From Diphasiastrum complanatum (taxonomy: Eukaryota > Streptophyta > Lycopodiopsida > Lycopodiales > Lycopodiaceae): a stretch of DNA of 64,000 bases. Position numbers and translations under genes: made by a program. The notes under the pieces were generated by a model. The model was given only the letters and a program-made list of their open reading frames with translations, searched no databases and had not been told where the DNA came from. Positions 1 through 16,482 of this stretch are shown one piece after another; the stretch's first letter is position 1; each line of letters starts with the position of its first letter. Where the stretch lies: assembly GCA_029204225.1 (NCBI GenBank), contig MU831944.1, positions 31,440-95,439 of the forward strand, written 5' to 3'.

Positions 1-250
1 ACAAGTGCATCCAAAGACAAATAATTGGCACAAGTGAGTGACTCACCCCAAAATGACTTTGGCAAGCATGCATCTAATCTCAAACACTCACATAATGTTC
101 TATTTCTCCTCTTGGCCACCCCATTTTTTTGAGGGGTGTAGGGACAAGATAGCTCCTTCTTGATTCTCTCTTTCTCACAAAGATCTTTGAACTTATTGGA
201 GATATACTCTCCTCCATTATCTGTTCTAAGGATCTTTATGCTTTGATTGT
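1..250 (-). mobile_element. Copia integrase remnant, cut by the window edge
   Basis: Read on the minus strand, this stretch follows the integrase part of the complete Copia element at about 19,200-19,460 landmark by landmark, with scattered substitutions and small indels. It covers the same part of the integrase core, including the tract that in the complete copy encodes the NGVAER block. No open frame runs through it. The left end leaves the window, and the right end stops near 250 where LTR-like sequence begins. It is a dead fragment. Confidence 0.75.
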
Positions 251-427
251 AGATTGATCTAAAATGAATCTAACTATATACACGCACATTTTCTACTTCC
301 TTTCACACGTGGGAACAGGCTCCACACGTTTGAGATCTCAATATGAACCTAGATCTAAAGATTAACATATTACATCAACCAAGTTAGAAGTGACAATTTC
401 AACACTCCTCCTCAATGCTAACTTGGT
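251..427 (-). mobile_element. End of a Copia-like 3' LTR with polypurine tract
   Basis: On the minus strand, a purine run (GAGGAGGAG, 405-415) is followed at once by TGTTGAAATTG, the expected polypurine tract/3' LTR junction. The complete Copia has the same arrangement at 17,164/17,165. The LTR appears truncated near 250. A 10-bp inverted repeat (ACCAAGTTAG at 378-387 and CTAACTTGGT at 418-427) encloses the junction. The internal region of this element should extend to the right, where the 256-codon frame lies. Confidence 0.6.
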
Positions 428-541
428 AAATCCAATGTACATCTATAAAAAAAAACTTAAGAGGCTAATGTTAGCTTCTCAAGTGGTTCCTTTGGCATGG
501 ATTTGATGTAAAACCATCCAATGCTATGTGTTGTAGCCACA

Positions 542-1312
542 TTACCACAACCATGATAGGACTTCTTTGATGGAAATCCATTGCCAACCTCCTTGAAGCA
601 CGTTCCACCATCCTGGCTTTCTTGCCTTTGATTCCTTCCAAGCTTGAAGAAGATATTTGACTTGCAAAATCCTCCTCCTAGAATATAGATGATTTTTCAT
701 GAAGGAAATCTGAGGCCTCCATGCCTCATAATGGCTATGAAAAACAAGACCTTGAGATAGGTACATGTGTTCACTACCAAGATTTTGCATACTAGTTTGA
801 CTAGTCCACAAGGCAAAAGCTTTTTGCATGATTGTATTAATCTTGTGATCAAAAGCAACCTTGAATTCATTGAGGCTACTTACTTGCTTATGGATACAAG
901 TGTTCTTTGAGGATGATTCAATTGATCTCATAATAAGTTTACACATTTCCTCAACAAATGAGAAAACACAACTATTGACAATGTGAATAAACAAATCATT
1001 CTTGCTCTTATTAGATTCAAGAGCATACATTTGATAAGATAACAAATTGCTTTCTAATTTATTTAAAATCAACTTAAAACTATTGAGAATACTAAATATG
1101 TCATTAAGAAAGGCTTCATGCTCATCTAGTATTACTTCATTACAACCTTGAGATGCAAAGATCTCATCAAAGCAAAATGTCTCATCAAAGATCATATGAG
1201 AAGTAATCATGGATGTGTAGAAGTGTGTACCGCCTGAAATTTGCTTCTCTTCCTCATGAAATGTGAGCCACATTGACTTGGCATTGCCTTTTGAGAATCT
1301 CCATGGAAACAT
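542..1312 (-). CDS. Hypothetical 256-residue protein beside a Copia 3' end
   Basis: I do not recognise this protein. The frame is open further upstream, to about 1,375, so the first Met may not be the real start. The product is rich in Lys, Glu, Ser, aromatic residues and Cys, with a Trp-rich C-terminus. I see no zinc knuckle, protease, DDE or RT motif, signal peptide or membrane segment. It sits immediately internal to a polypurine tract and 3' LTR end on the same strand, where pol would normally finish. It may be an extra frame of a non-autonomous element, captured host sequence, or chance. Some 770 bp without a stop in AT-rich DNA makes chance less likely. Confidence 0.35.
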   Translation of the reverse strand: MFPWRFSKGNAKSMWLTFHEEEKQISGGTHFYTSMITSHMIFDETFCFDEIFASQGCNEVILDEHEAFLNDIFSILNSFKLILNKLESNLLSYQMYALESNKSKNDLFIHIVNSCVFSFVEEMCKLIMRSIESSSKNTCIHKQVSSLNEFKVAFDHKINTIMQKAFALWTSQTSMQNLGSEHMYLSQGLVFHSHYEAWRPQISFMKNHLYSRRRILQVKYLLQAWKESKARKPGWWNVLQGGWQWISIKEVLSWLW

Positions 1313-1383
1313 TAGTTGAGAAGACTCCTCCTCAAGCGGTTCCTCCCAAGAATGTAAGTCATCAACTACAACTGCTTCCTTTT

Positions 1384-2689
1384 AACATACAAATGTAAAT
1401 ATATCTATACAAGTTGAGTCAAAAGAAAGAAGATGAATTGCTAAGGCAAGCATCTAAAGATGAGCTAATATGGAACTAGTAAGTCTTCTTCGAACACACT
1501 AGCGATTTGGTTGATATGAAACACGAAAGTTTACATCTTTGTGTTTAGATTATTAGGGACTAGACAAATACACCATTTGGAAGAAAATATTTGTTATCGA
1601 GATGGATGATGTGATGGATCAAATGAATGGTGAAAGCATTTCACCAAAATATATTTTTGATCCAAATGTCGTAAAACATGGGCAAGGAACAATGATGGCC
1701 CTAAGATGGCTTTTCATACCATGTACTACCACTATAAAAGTTTTGTGCATATGAGTGGAATCACAAAAGAACCACCTAATTTTTTAGTTGATGATAAATT
1801 GATATACTTAGGTATTGGTTTGGGAAGTTTATAGTGAAATCTTAGATAATATCCTCATAATGAATGATGAAAATATACATCTACTATCTAATCTAATTGA
1901 ACTATAATAGCACATCTAATTCTGCTCTCAATTTATCAAGTCAGATCAATAGACAAATAGTAGCAACCAAAAAGGGTTCCAAATGTGCTTCCAAACTAGA
2001 ACATTTGGAACGTGCTCCTCAATTAACTAACAACATATTTTAGCAGGCTCTTGTACTAGTTTAAAGCCTTACTTTGCAATCCAAGGGAATAAAAAATAGT
2101 CTTCATAATTGCAAGTCCAAACAATTTTCTTTTCCTCCATCATTAGATCTTGTCTCGTTCTTGTCATCTATTTGTAATGATGCTCTAAGTTATGGATGCC
2201 TATGTGATTTTTAGACCTACTAATTTTTTGAACACAATTGATAATGAGCATGTTTCATGCAACTTAGATAAATCCTCAGATTTTGACCCACGTAAAAGTA
2301 CAAAAAAAGTCCCAAACATTTGGAATGTGTTTGAACATTTGGTTGCTACTTCAATGGAATGGGACATGAATTATCGGGTTTAGAAGATACAAGAGTGGTT
2401 TATTTCTACAACCATTGTAGAGGTTAAAGAATTTCTTGTCTTTATAAGTTTCTTGCACAAGCTTATGCAAGGATTGCACCACGTCTAACAAGAATGTGCT
2501 TAGAAGGGTGAAGAAAAGTAACAGCCTTTCTAGTTTTCCTCCTTGGCAAACATCCTTAGGAAGAATAGCTATATGACCTGCCAATGCTACAACAAAACCT
2601 CGAGTGTAAGCTAGTTCACCAGTTCAATGGATGAATGAAAAGAGTTGAAATGTTAAAATATATCTACCATCCTCATTTTGTATGTGGTT
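1384..2689. other. Unassigned AT-rich DNA
   Basis: I see no gene, splice-consistent exon or repeat boundary here. Short frames (for example 2,192-2,383) have no recognisable motif. The texture resembles decayed transposon sequence. Confidence 0.5.
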
Positions 2690-2800
2690 GATTTGAGTCG
2701 GCTTTTTGTGGTGGGATAAATGCTAGACATTGTGTGATTGGGGCAGTACTACCTCAAGACAATAAACCAACTGCTTTTGAAAGCTCAAAGTTGTGATTCA
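2690..2800 (+). pseudogene. Gypsy RNase H scrap
   Basis: One plus-strand frame reads a block ending VIGAVLPQDNKPTAFES, the RNase H signature of Ty3/Gypsy polymerases (usual form IGAVL.Q...PIAFESR.L). The frame is broken on both sides and nothing else of the element is recognisable, so this is a relic of about 100 bp. Confidence 0.55.
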
Positions 2801-3305
2801 TGCCTTGAAAATTTGCCAAGATTATGTATCCATCCAAATTAAAAGTCCTCGTCCCTTGTATGTCCTTCGAGAAGCTGTTTATTATGGAAGACAATTTTCA
2901 ATGTTGGCGGCCCATCAACAGATCTAAAATATGTTGTTAAACAACAGATGTATACCTGCAAAACCAATTGGTTCAAATTAACGCAAGAAGCATTATTGAA
3001 ATCAAGTAACAAAGGCATTCTATGAATCAAGATGATAATGCATTGAGTAGGACTGGAGATGTTCATCAGTTATGTTTCATCATTTTTACCTTTCCTTACA
3101 AGTACTTACCATACAAATGAATTTTTTGGTTGTGTATTTGATGAGGTCTAGGTGAGGAGCACCTAAAGACACATGCTCTCTCTCTAGATATTTCTAAAAG
3201 CACATGTCAGATTTTCAACCCACTTCAACTGCATTTCAATTGCCCTTCAAATACGTTTAAGTGCAAACATGGACCAATAAAATGCATTTTGTCTATCATT
3301 GCTTG

Positions 3306-8165
<4,860 letters not shown>

Positions 8166-9085
8166 TCATGTCTCCCGTATGTGAACAAACAAGCTGCCTT
8201 TGTTGCCACGACTGATCCGAATTTTGCTATCCAGATATCTGCCATTAAAGAATACAATTTGATTAAAATGAACTACCCCTTTATATAGAATAGGTTGATG
8301 GTGAATCAAAGCATCTTCTGTAGTTAAGGTCTAACATTGCACACCATATCAGCAAGACTTACAGAAGATCAACATAACCAGTTCCTGTTATGTTGACAGG
8401 TATAGATAATGATCCAAGCTCCAATTCTGCACCTTTAATAGTGACGTCCCTTCGAATTTTGGAACTTTCTCTGGGATAAAATAAATAATAAAGGTTTAAA
8501 GTGGATATGGATCAACACATGTAGCTGAAAAAAAAACTTCGGACCTACAGCCCCTTTTTGTCAGACAAATTCCTTAAATAGCAAAATCAGCAACAACTAA
8601 AAGACTTACTCTGAAATAGCTTTTGCCTTGAGTCTCAATCCAGGGAAAATTTCAACAAGATTTTCCAATTTCCCAGTGTCTGATGCCACAACCTACAGTG
8701 AAGGTTTTTCAATGGGCATATAATAAAGGCATACCTAGGACATGAATGGCATCGACTCATTCATTGAAACTATTAATTCTATTTAAGAAACACCAATCAT
8801 AAAAATGTTGATGACACAAAAAAATCTCCTTGCCTCATACTTTAAAGGGGTGAATTTAACCACGGCCATGATTTGGTCAAAAAACTCGCAAGGAGGAAAT
8901 AGTGCTCTTAAGCATAGACCATTTATACATCTAATATGCAACAGAATGCTGGTGTAAGCAAAGAAGCAACATCTGAATCAACCAAATACGAAAATGAACA
9001 TAAACAAAAATTTGATGAAAAGAATTCAAACCTGCCAGCTAGGAAGACCAGATGTTAATTTTTGAAGCCAGTTTGCATCCTCTGC
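8166..9085 (-). pseudogene. PAP12-like: PAP12-type fibrillin, exons 6-9 (second fibrillin domain)
   Basis: Exon 6 reads AEDANWLQKLTSGLPSWQ. Exon 7 includes GKLENLVEIFPGLRLKAKAI. Exon 8 includes AELELGSLSIPVNITGTGYV. Exon 9 reads YLDSKIRISRGNKGSLFVHI, then RET and TGA at 8,166-8,168. The order and motifs (W...GL, PVNIT, YLD..IRISRG, FVHIRE) match the second domain and C-terminus of PAP12 proteins. Donors are CAG/GTTTGA, AGA/GTAAGT and TCT/GTAAGT; acceptors are all CAG or TAG, and phases 0, 2 and 2 agree. The exon that should precede exon 6, with the G.W...WSSQ block, is absent. The coding sequence is otherwise undamaged, so the break is recent or this half is still transcribed. Confidence 0.88.
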
Positions 9086-11007
9086 CTGGAAATGGAAACA
9101 GCATCTTGTGTCTTAATACTCTGTTTATTAACAAATATGTATCAAATTACAGGTGAAGCATCCAATAGCTGCATGAAAACTTAGGCAGGAAGCTAGATCT
9201 TTCTAGTTTTCACACCTCACAATGGCACAGCCAAATAAGAAGAACAAAAATGCAAAAGAACATCCAACTTTATTCTCTCCAGAACAAATTACAATATGAG
9301 CAATATTACCTTAATGAGCGCCACCACGATATTTATGTTGGGGACTCTCTCATAGCATGAAGGCACCAACAAGATGAACTGGATACACTAATGAGATCCA
9401 CTGTATTGGGTCAGGAGTACGATGATGGCTAGCGAACTGATATGAGTCGGAGCATGCGCTTGGTGTTTTCGGGATGGTCACGTCCTTAGATGATGGGGAA
9501 TTTTAGGATAGAGCGCTAATGAGCTGTTGAGATTGGCCATGCGCGTTCCATCCCAAGATTGTTCCACTTTCACACGTGAGTGGAGTTGATTCAACCGGTT
9601 GCTCATTCAAACAAAGACAACAAACCATTTGGCTGTGCGATAGTGTGAGTGCCTGTTGTTTTGCAGCATCAACTTGTGCCTCGTGAACCCTGACGCATGC
9701 ATCATATAGCATGAAGCCAGAACAACGAGCAAGCAACAACATATGCAGAGGATGTAATATTCGCGACTTTGTTACTCGTAGGGTGTCACAAGAGCCATGA
9801 CCAGAGAGTAGAGACATGCTATAGAACATTACTGGGGATATGCAGCAGAGGAGGATGAGGGGGAATGAGGCGGAGGAGGAGAAGACAGAGATTGAGCCTG
9901 AGGTAATGTGTGGCCCAATTGTGTGGACCAATTGCTCCTGATTCTTGGTTTTATATAATGTTAGATGTCAGTTTCAAAATCTTTTCAGCAACCTTCAATT
10001 TTCAAGTTTCACAGATTCGACAACTAATGTAGAGTATATTATTGGGCTTGGGAATTTTTCATGCACCAAATTTCAACTATTTTGAATGCTCAACCAATTC
10101 CATCAGTAATTTGTAAAAGAAAAAAAAGTACATTCCAAAATGTTACAATAAAACATGCCAAAAACATGTGGAGTGTTTCAAAAATGTTTGTTTCATACTC
10201 GTTTCAGAATGCTATGCAACTATCGTTTGCATATGGGATAATTGGGTCCCCATGATGAAGTTATCATGCAACAAGTTTTCATGTGTTGCACTGTAATCCA
10301 TATGTTGGAAATGCTTTGAGGCAGGTTCTTGTCCATTCGCAACAAGTTTGGGGGTTGTCTAAAACGAAAACGTCATTTACACATTTTGGAGCTACTTTCA
10401 CATTATTTCATCGAGTATTTCAAAAACTGACTGTTGTCTTAAGCCAGACCTTGTTGGGTATATCGAAGCTACCTTTGATAGCCTATCTCACACTTTTGAA
10501 GTTGCTTCTTGTAGTCCCCACCTATCCGTTTATACATTTTGGTGACTATCACACATCAAACCCTGTATACCACTTTAATCCATAGTGACAACATTTGAGG
10601 CTCATATTGGCTATTATCCTTCGTAGTTATTTGTACAGCATTTTAACATTATTAGGCTGACAGAGGAATGTCCAATTACAACCTCATAGATGGTAGTGCT
10701 GGGGACGACAAGTCGACTAGGTGATATCCTAGTCTCCAATTACTTATATGTAGATGATGTATGCTCAACTTCTTGAGAGGCATTATAGACACATAATAAT
10801 GCACTACAGCCATTTGTGAGCTTAAAGAACGTGAAGCAGTACTTCCAAGATTCTCTACCAAGAAGTGCAATTCGCAATTCCATTTTTCACTATAAAATAG
10901 GCAGTTGCGACGACCAAATTCAGGAACAAATATATGTCTCTTAGTCATTTTAAATAGATGACATCTCACAAAGCAAAGCTAATAAGATACTAAAAGACAG
11001 CGGGGTA
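9086..11007. other. Left part of the nest, unassigned
   Basis: The first ~220 bp still look like fibrillin intron. From about 9,310 the composition changes. A 142-codon minus frame (9,503-9,931) is Cys- and Ser-rich with no motif I know, and another minus frame lies at 10,676-10,969. Neither shows domain or splice evidence. The boundary near 9,310 is where inserted DNA probably begins. Confidence 0.4.
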
Positions 11008-11460
11008 TGCCCAAAATCACCACTTTATTAATTCTCCTTATAGTACATAGCAAGATCCCATCAACACACTCAAGAGCACTGCTGCAAAGTCTCCTCCCAA
11101 CCATAGCTGCAGAGTAGCGAAGGGGAGGGGAAAGCATACTCAAGAGGTTTGCCCCCTTTTGGTCCCACGCTCCTCTATCTCAAAGCACCCACTTGACCTT
11201 GACCCTTTCAACACATGGTGAAATCTATGCACAACCGACACTTTCCACTTGGCAGTACCTTGACACATAGGCAAGCAAATAGAACTTTCCAAAAAGTGTC
11301 CCTCATCAACTAGCCCAAGTGGCCCAATTAGCATATGACACGTAATCGGTCAACTCTCCTTTTTAGGAGGTCAGTCAAGTTTACATTTTCTTACAAAACA
11401 TTACATTAACATATTGCAACTCCAACGTTCATGTTGAGGTAGAAATATAAGTACATGACA
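11008..11460 (-). mobile_element. 3' LTR of a decayed Gypsy element
   Basis: On the minus strand a purine-rich tract (GAGGAGGGAA, about 11,461-11,475) is followed by TGTCATGTAC, a polypurine tract/LTR junction at 11,460. The left LTR end is less certain; a TG at 11,008 next to a TTATTAATT tract is the best candidate. Integrase-tail sequence lies just to the right on the same strand, as expected for a 3' LTR. Confidence 0.5.
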
Positions 11461-11469
11461 TTCCTTCCC

Positions 11470-11990
11470 TCCTCAAGGACAATTGTCCGCAATGGTAAAA
11501 TTAAGGTATTGTGCAGTGAGAGGTCTACCATGCAAGACAACCAAGTACTCACGGATCAGAGGGTTTCTAAGTCGTCTGTCTCTCAAATCAATACTTTGTC
11601 AAATCTATCCATCACCTCCCCATGCTCTTGAAATAATACAAGTCCATCAGTCAACAAGTTATCACCCTCATGTAAAACCCTCTTTAAGTGTGAGCCATGA
11701 AAAACAAGATGAACTTACATTGATGAGGCAACGCTAGTTCACAAGCAGTATCATTTACCTTTTTAACTATTCTCCAGAGTCCAAAATAACGTAGAGATAC
11801 TTTATAACACTTCCCTGTCTTTAAAGAAGGTGAGTCCTTTGGAATTAGAAGAAACACCATGTCCCCTTCCTCGAACTCTCTTGGTGTGCAATCCCGATCA
11901 ATAATTGTCCCTCTCTCTCATAACCTATCAAGGTGAGAGCTCATTGTCAACCTTCAAGCCACTCCATCCTAATCTCCTCTTTCATTCATT
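11470..11990 (-). pseudogene. Gypsy integrase C-terminus and chromodomain-linker remnant
   Basis: Minus-strand translation recovers pieces of a chromovirus integrase tail: GDMVFL near 11,860, a Y..SLRYFGLWRI block near 11,790, ELALPHQC near 11,730, then RFDKVL and REYLVV toward 11,520. These occur in the expected order (GDMV, Y.GP..I, LP......HP.FH, ..EYLV.W). Frame changes and stops break it. It belongs with the LTR at 11,008-11,460. Confidence 0.65.
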
Positions 11991-12284
11991 TGCAAAGCCT
12001 AAATTCAAGTGTTGCTATAAAATACAGCTAGTTATTTGTGCTCCTCATTGGAACCCTCTCACACCAAAAGCGACACTAAAATAAGGTTTTTAGTTCCACC
12101 ATTTCACGAGATAACTATAGCAACTTTGACAGGTTAGCACCACTGTTTCTTGACCCATTAAATCATGCTCAAGTACCAAGTGGAGGATACAAAAACAACA
12201 TGCACAACATAATGAATAAAAAAAGAATCTAAAATGTAGCCCAACTTTGACAAGGTTACTATATACCAAGACGACTCCAAATTT
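11991..12284. other. Unassigned DNA right of the Gypsy remnant
   Basis: Nothing is recognisable; it may be the upstream part of the same decayed Gypsy. Confidence 0.35.
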
Positions 12285-12691
12285 GGTGCTAAGCTAAGTT
12301 GAAGAATTCGTTACAAAAGGGACAAGCTATTCCTACCTGTTGCCCACTCACAACTCTCCTAATTGTGAATTCAAAAATAAATGATCAAAAGCATGGTATT
12401 CTTAGAAACCACTCGAGGAACCCATGTCACAATCTTTAAAAGGGTCAAACATAAACTTAGGGCCTTACATGTTCTATGAAGGTGCTAAGCTAAGTTGAAA
12501 AAATAGTTACAAAAGGAACAAGCTACTCCTACCTATTGCCCACTCACGACTCTCTTGATTGTGAATCCAAAAATAAATGATTCAAAAGAATGGTATTCTT
12601 AAAAACTCTCGAGGAACTTTTGTCACAATCTAATTTCCATGATTACTTAAAAGGGTCAAACATAAACCTAGGGCGTTACATGTTCCATCAG
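12285..12691. repeat. Tandem duplication, unit about 196-210 bp
   Basis: Two head-to-tail copies, each starting GGTGCTAAGCTAAGTTGAA, at 12,285 and 12,481. Shared landmarks are TACAAAAG, CTACTCCTACCT, TTGCCCACTCACG and GGTCAAACATAAAC. A third start (GGGTGCCTTT) follows at 12,691 and diverges. The second copy carries a ~15-bp insertion. Non-coding. Confidence 0.85.
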
Positions 12692-14021
12692 GGTGCCTTT
12701 AATGAGGTATAAGACCCAAGCTCCAAATCTATTGTGCAAAAGTTGAGCTACAACTAAGTTTTTAGGTATCTTGCTAATGATATAGACCACTAATGTTGAG
12801 GAAAATGCATTAAACATTCACAACTTATTCCATGATTTGCTTATAAATTTACATTTAAGTTACAATACAATTTTCACGTCAAGAATACAAAAAAATTTAT
12901 ATATGTTTTGCACCTTGGAAGAAGATATCATGGTACAATATAGTAACAAGCATAATGCACCTGTGAGCTCCATACAAGTCGCCACTTTCCTGCTAAAGTT
13001 TCCAAACTAGAAGGGGCTTCGGTTGGATTCAAAGGAAGAAGCTCATCAATAGCCTGAAATAGCAGTTGTAGATCATTGAGCTTGCCTTCATTGCGAAGAA
13101 GTATATGAAAAACAAGGTTCAGGCTTCATGCTCAAAAGACACTTCCAAATAGGTACAGAACTATGAAAGGAAATATCAAATGATTGAGGATTTCATCACA
13201 AAATTCTTGGTTTCTTATTTGATATAAAGTTACAACTACTAATCCATCTTTTTTTGCTCAAATGAACCTTTCCAAATTGACTACCTTTTTAAAATTTGGC
13301 CATAATCATCAAAACGTCGGAATAAAATAGGCTCTTTCCATAATGATACAAAAAACTCAATCAAAAGGTTAAAGATGACATTTGAGATAAGAGGCGCTAT
13401 CGAGCTTAGCACTTCGTAGAGAATTCTTATGTGCATTTTAGAAACCACTTGTCAAAAAATGAACAATTTAAAAAACAAAACCCTAGCAGTATTGTATTGT
13501 TGATAACCTTATCGGTTGGGCTTTCCAAGAAGGTCAACTTCAAACACTCACAAAATATCCCCCTTTTTTTGTATTGCGCTCTCATTGGTACTTTCAAGAT
13601 TTTATCCAAATTTTGCAGCTTCTTGTTGAGGTTATTGTTATCAACATGGCTAGTTATAAATAGACCTAAAGTGTCCATGTAGCATTCTTCTTGCTTGATT
13701 CCAGGTATATTATTAGTAAAATGTGAAGATTAACAATGTAAGGCTAACATCAAAAGTATCTCGTGTCCTTGGGTGATATAGGTATCTTAAAGTTTGAAGT
13801 TGGCATGGGCCCAGTACGTACTACTATCCTTTTAACTTTATGCACTATAAACTTTAAAGACTCTATGATGATTGATCATTGATATGTAGTATGTAAATTG
13901 TAATTTGTACATTAAGTTTTCATACATTGTGGTGGCATTGCATACTTATTACTTGTTAATAGCTATTTATGTTTAGTCATGAATCATGATTGTCAATTTT
14001 CAAATAATCATTCATCATCGA
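12692..14021. other. Unassigned AT-rich DNA
   Basis: No recognisable gene or element. Overlapping 83-codon frames on both strands at 13,427-13,682 have no motif and are probably chance. Confidence 0.45.
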
Positions 14022-14431
14022 TGTTGGAAATAAATGACTATGCTGAAGTTAATCCATAGGTTACTTTGACCCAAAAGGTCGAGATTTGTGTAACCATGGG
14101 TATTTAGTTATTTAGGCCATCTTAAATTTTTCTTAAGTTCAGTTGGACCCAATTTTGGTCATGTACTGACTCGTGGGGCCTTAGAGGTTTAATTTGGTTT
14201 AGGGGCCCTATCTTGACTTTTGGGGGTGCCCTACAGTCAGTAAGTAGGTAGAGTAGATATTGGCTTATTGTGTCACATTCTTTCAGTTTTGGCTAAGCAT
14301 TGCTCTCCATTGCTTGTGTTGTTGTTCTCTCTCTCTCTCTTTAGAGGAGGGTGCCCAGCCTCTTCTCTCTTGTTTCTTGTGGAGATTGATTGATGACTAG
14401 ATCTTGGTGACTTGACTCTTGTTTTCCTACA
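14022..14431 (+). mobile_element. 5' LTR of a Copia-type element
   Basis: A 410-bp segment begins TGTTGGAAATAA and ends CTACA, directly followed by the primer-binding site TGGTATCAGAG. A short CT run and an AGGAGGGTGCCC motif lie near its right end. No matching 3' LTR is visible, so the element is truncated. The plus-strand Copia integrase fragment at 30,090-30,820 could be its other remaining piece. Confidence 0.75.
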
Positions 14432-14442
14432 TGGTATCAGAG
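14432..14442 (+). other. Primer-binding site (initiator Met tRNA)
   Basis: TGGTATCAGAG immediately after the LTR is complementary to the 3' end of plant initiator methionine tRNA, the usual primer of Copia and Gypsy elements. Confidence 0.85.
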
Positions 14443-15112
14443 TTACCGGATTTGCAGCAAGCTTGTATGCTGGCGCCCTACCAGAAGAGGAGCTTCTCTA
14501 CATTTTGTTCTGAAATTTCAGCATACTGCTGATCTTTCCAAGTGGAGTTTGGATCAGGTTTTTTGTCTCTTTTCAGGTTGAAGGAGGGCGCCCGTCACAG
14601 ATCTTGGAGGAGCAATTTGTGGCAGCAGCATCTCAAATCTGATTTTTTTGCAGCCAGTTTTCAGCAAGTTTTGTTTGGAGGAGGGCGCCCAAAAATCTGC
14701 TACTGATTTTTGGTGTTGGAGCCTTCTTACCTTGTTGTTTTTGTTTTCAGGTTTGCAGTTGTGAAAGAGGGCGCCCAATATTCAGCATACCCTATTTTGG
14801 GTTAGGGCAAATTTGTGGCTGGAAAATTGCAGATTTTCAACAAGCAGTAGGGTGCTTTAAACAGCCCTATTGGAGTGTGTGTTGATTACACTATTTGGCT
14901 TCCTAATTGGGTTTCGGTGTAGGCTTCATTCGAAGCTAACCTAATTTTCAAGAAGCTGGTTTTTTTGTGCAGAAAGACAGCCATCTTTCCATTATCCATT
15001 GGGCACTTTGGTTGCAGATTGAAGACATCTGGTGCTCCTACTTTCAGCTCTTTGTTTGCTGCAAATTTTTGAGTAGATTTGGTTGTGGAAAGGCTCTCTT
15101 TCCTATCTACTA
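14443..15112 (+). mobile_element. Untranslated leader of the truncated element
   Basis: Non-coding leader containing recurring GGAGGGCGCCC or close variants at about 14,583, 14,681 and 14,767 (a relative is in the LTR near 14,340), spaced about 90-100 bp, each in a context rich in CAGCA, TTTTCAG and CTGATTT. Near 15,113 it changes abruptly into minus-strand Gypsy integrase. Confidence 0.6.
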
Positions 15113-16482
15113 CGCTTAGCATGTTCAATCATCTGGTTTAGGTCCTCTAAAAAGTTTCTGGCTGCTTCAACTTTTTCTTGTTTAAACCCTACAGTTGTGG
15201 GTGAGCGTGGCTGAAAACCGTACATCAGCATAAATGGGCTGTATCCCGTAGCTGAATGTTTGCTACTGTTGTAAGCAAACTCTAATATCGAGAGATACTC
15301 CTCCCAATTAGTCTGCTTCTTGCTGACGTATGCACGAAGCATATCCTCCAGCACTTGATTTACCCTTTATGTTTGACCGTTCGTCTGTGGATGGTCGGTG
15401 GTACTCATATTAAGTTTAGTATGGAGATGATGGAATACTGCCTTCCAAAAATTTCCAGTAAACTTACTGTCCCGATCGCTGACTATGCCGGAAGGTAGAC
15501 CGTACAATTTAAATAGCCCGTCTACAAACAACCTCACTAACTCTGGAGCTCTAACTGTTGTTTTGGTCGGAATGAAATGAGCCATTTTGGTCAGACGGTC
15601 AACTGTGACGCATATAGCGTCATTACCCTTTTGGGTTTTAGGCAGGCCTACTATAAAATCCATGGAGATACTCTCCTATTTACCAGCTGGTATTTCTAAG
15701 GGATGCAACAACCCTCCTGCCTTTAAACACTCTGCTTTATTTACTTGACATTTCTGGCAACTGGTTATATACTAGTGGACGTCCTTTTTCATATTGGGCC
15801 ATAAAAATTGCCTACGAAGAAGCTCATAGGTCTTCTGTATGCCTGGGTGTCCCGCACTAGGATTGTCATGACATTCATATAGGACCTGCTGCCTATAATC
15901 CTCTGAATTGGGGACACATACTCTATCTCTATAGAGCAAGTACTCATCCTGAATGGAATACTGTTTCCATTTGAATCCTTGAGTCAACTGACCCTCAACC
16001 ACTTGGGTTTGCTTGGGTAATATAGGCTCAGAATCCTCAACGTCATCTGACGACGTATACTCGGACTCATCATCATCCTCAACGGAAGCTGCCTTATTCT
16101 TGGATGAACTGGCACCAGCCCCGGGAACTGGTTCTAGAGTCTATAACTGTCTGTTCTGGACTGAGTTCCAGATAGTAGAGAAGAATGCATCATGCTGGCA
16201 TTTCCCTCTCAAGGACTCGAGTAACTCATTACGAATCTGAGTAAAACTCAGCTCGTTTATCATAGGCATTCTGCTAAGGGCATCTGCTACTGTATTGAAT
16301 TTTCCACGTCTATATCTGATAGACATGTCAAAGTCTTGCATCAACTTTGCCCAACGAGCTTTCCGACCTCTAAGCTCAGGTTGATTGCAAAGGTATCTGA
16401 GGCTCTCATGGTCTGTCAGGACCTCAAAGTTGGCACCATACAAATAATGCCTCCAAGTCTTAAGGGCATGGACTATAGAAAA
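15113..16482 (-). pseudogene. Gypsy RNase H end and integrase (broken)
   Basis: From right to left on the minus strand: the RNase H end with VLTDHESLRYL and DALSRMP (16,141-16,443); the integrase zinc-binding domain with HDNPSAGHPGIQKTYELL (15,772-16,002); the core with MDFIVGLPK, VTVDRLTKMAHFIP and VSDRDSKF (15,367-15,663); and the segment after it with LEFAYNSSKHSATGYSPF (15,103-15,354). A stop (TAA) replaces the catalytic Glu after NGQT. Frames are split in at least four pieces. Confidence 0.9.

Noticed and set aside
9280-9320. AAG/GTAATA as the donor of the missing fibrillin exon
   Set aside because: The preceding codons (INIVVALIK) do not match the family, which expects a W-S-S-Q block before exon 6.
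9503-9931. 142-codon Cys-rich minus frame as a gene
   Set aside because: No domain, no splice partner; it lies in the left part of the nest and could be chance. Kept only as a note.
13427-13682. Two 83-codon frames, one on each strand
   Set aside because: Mutual shadows in low-complexity AT-rich DNA, with no motif and no splice or start context.
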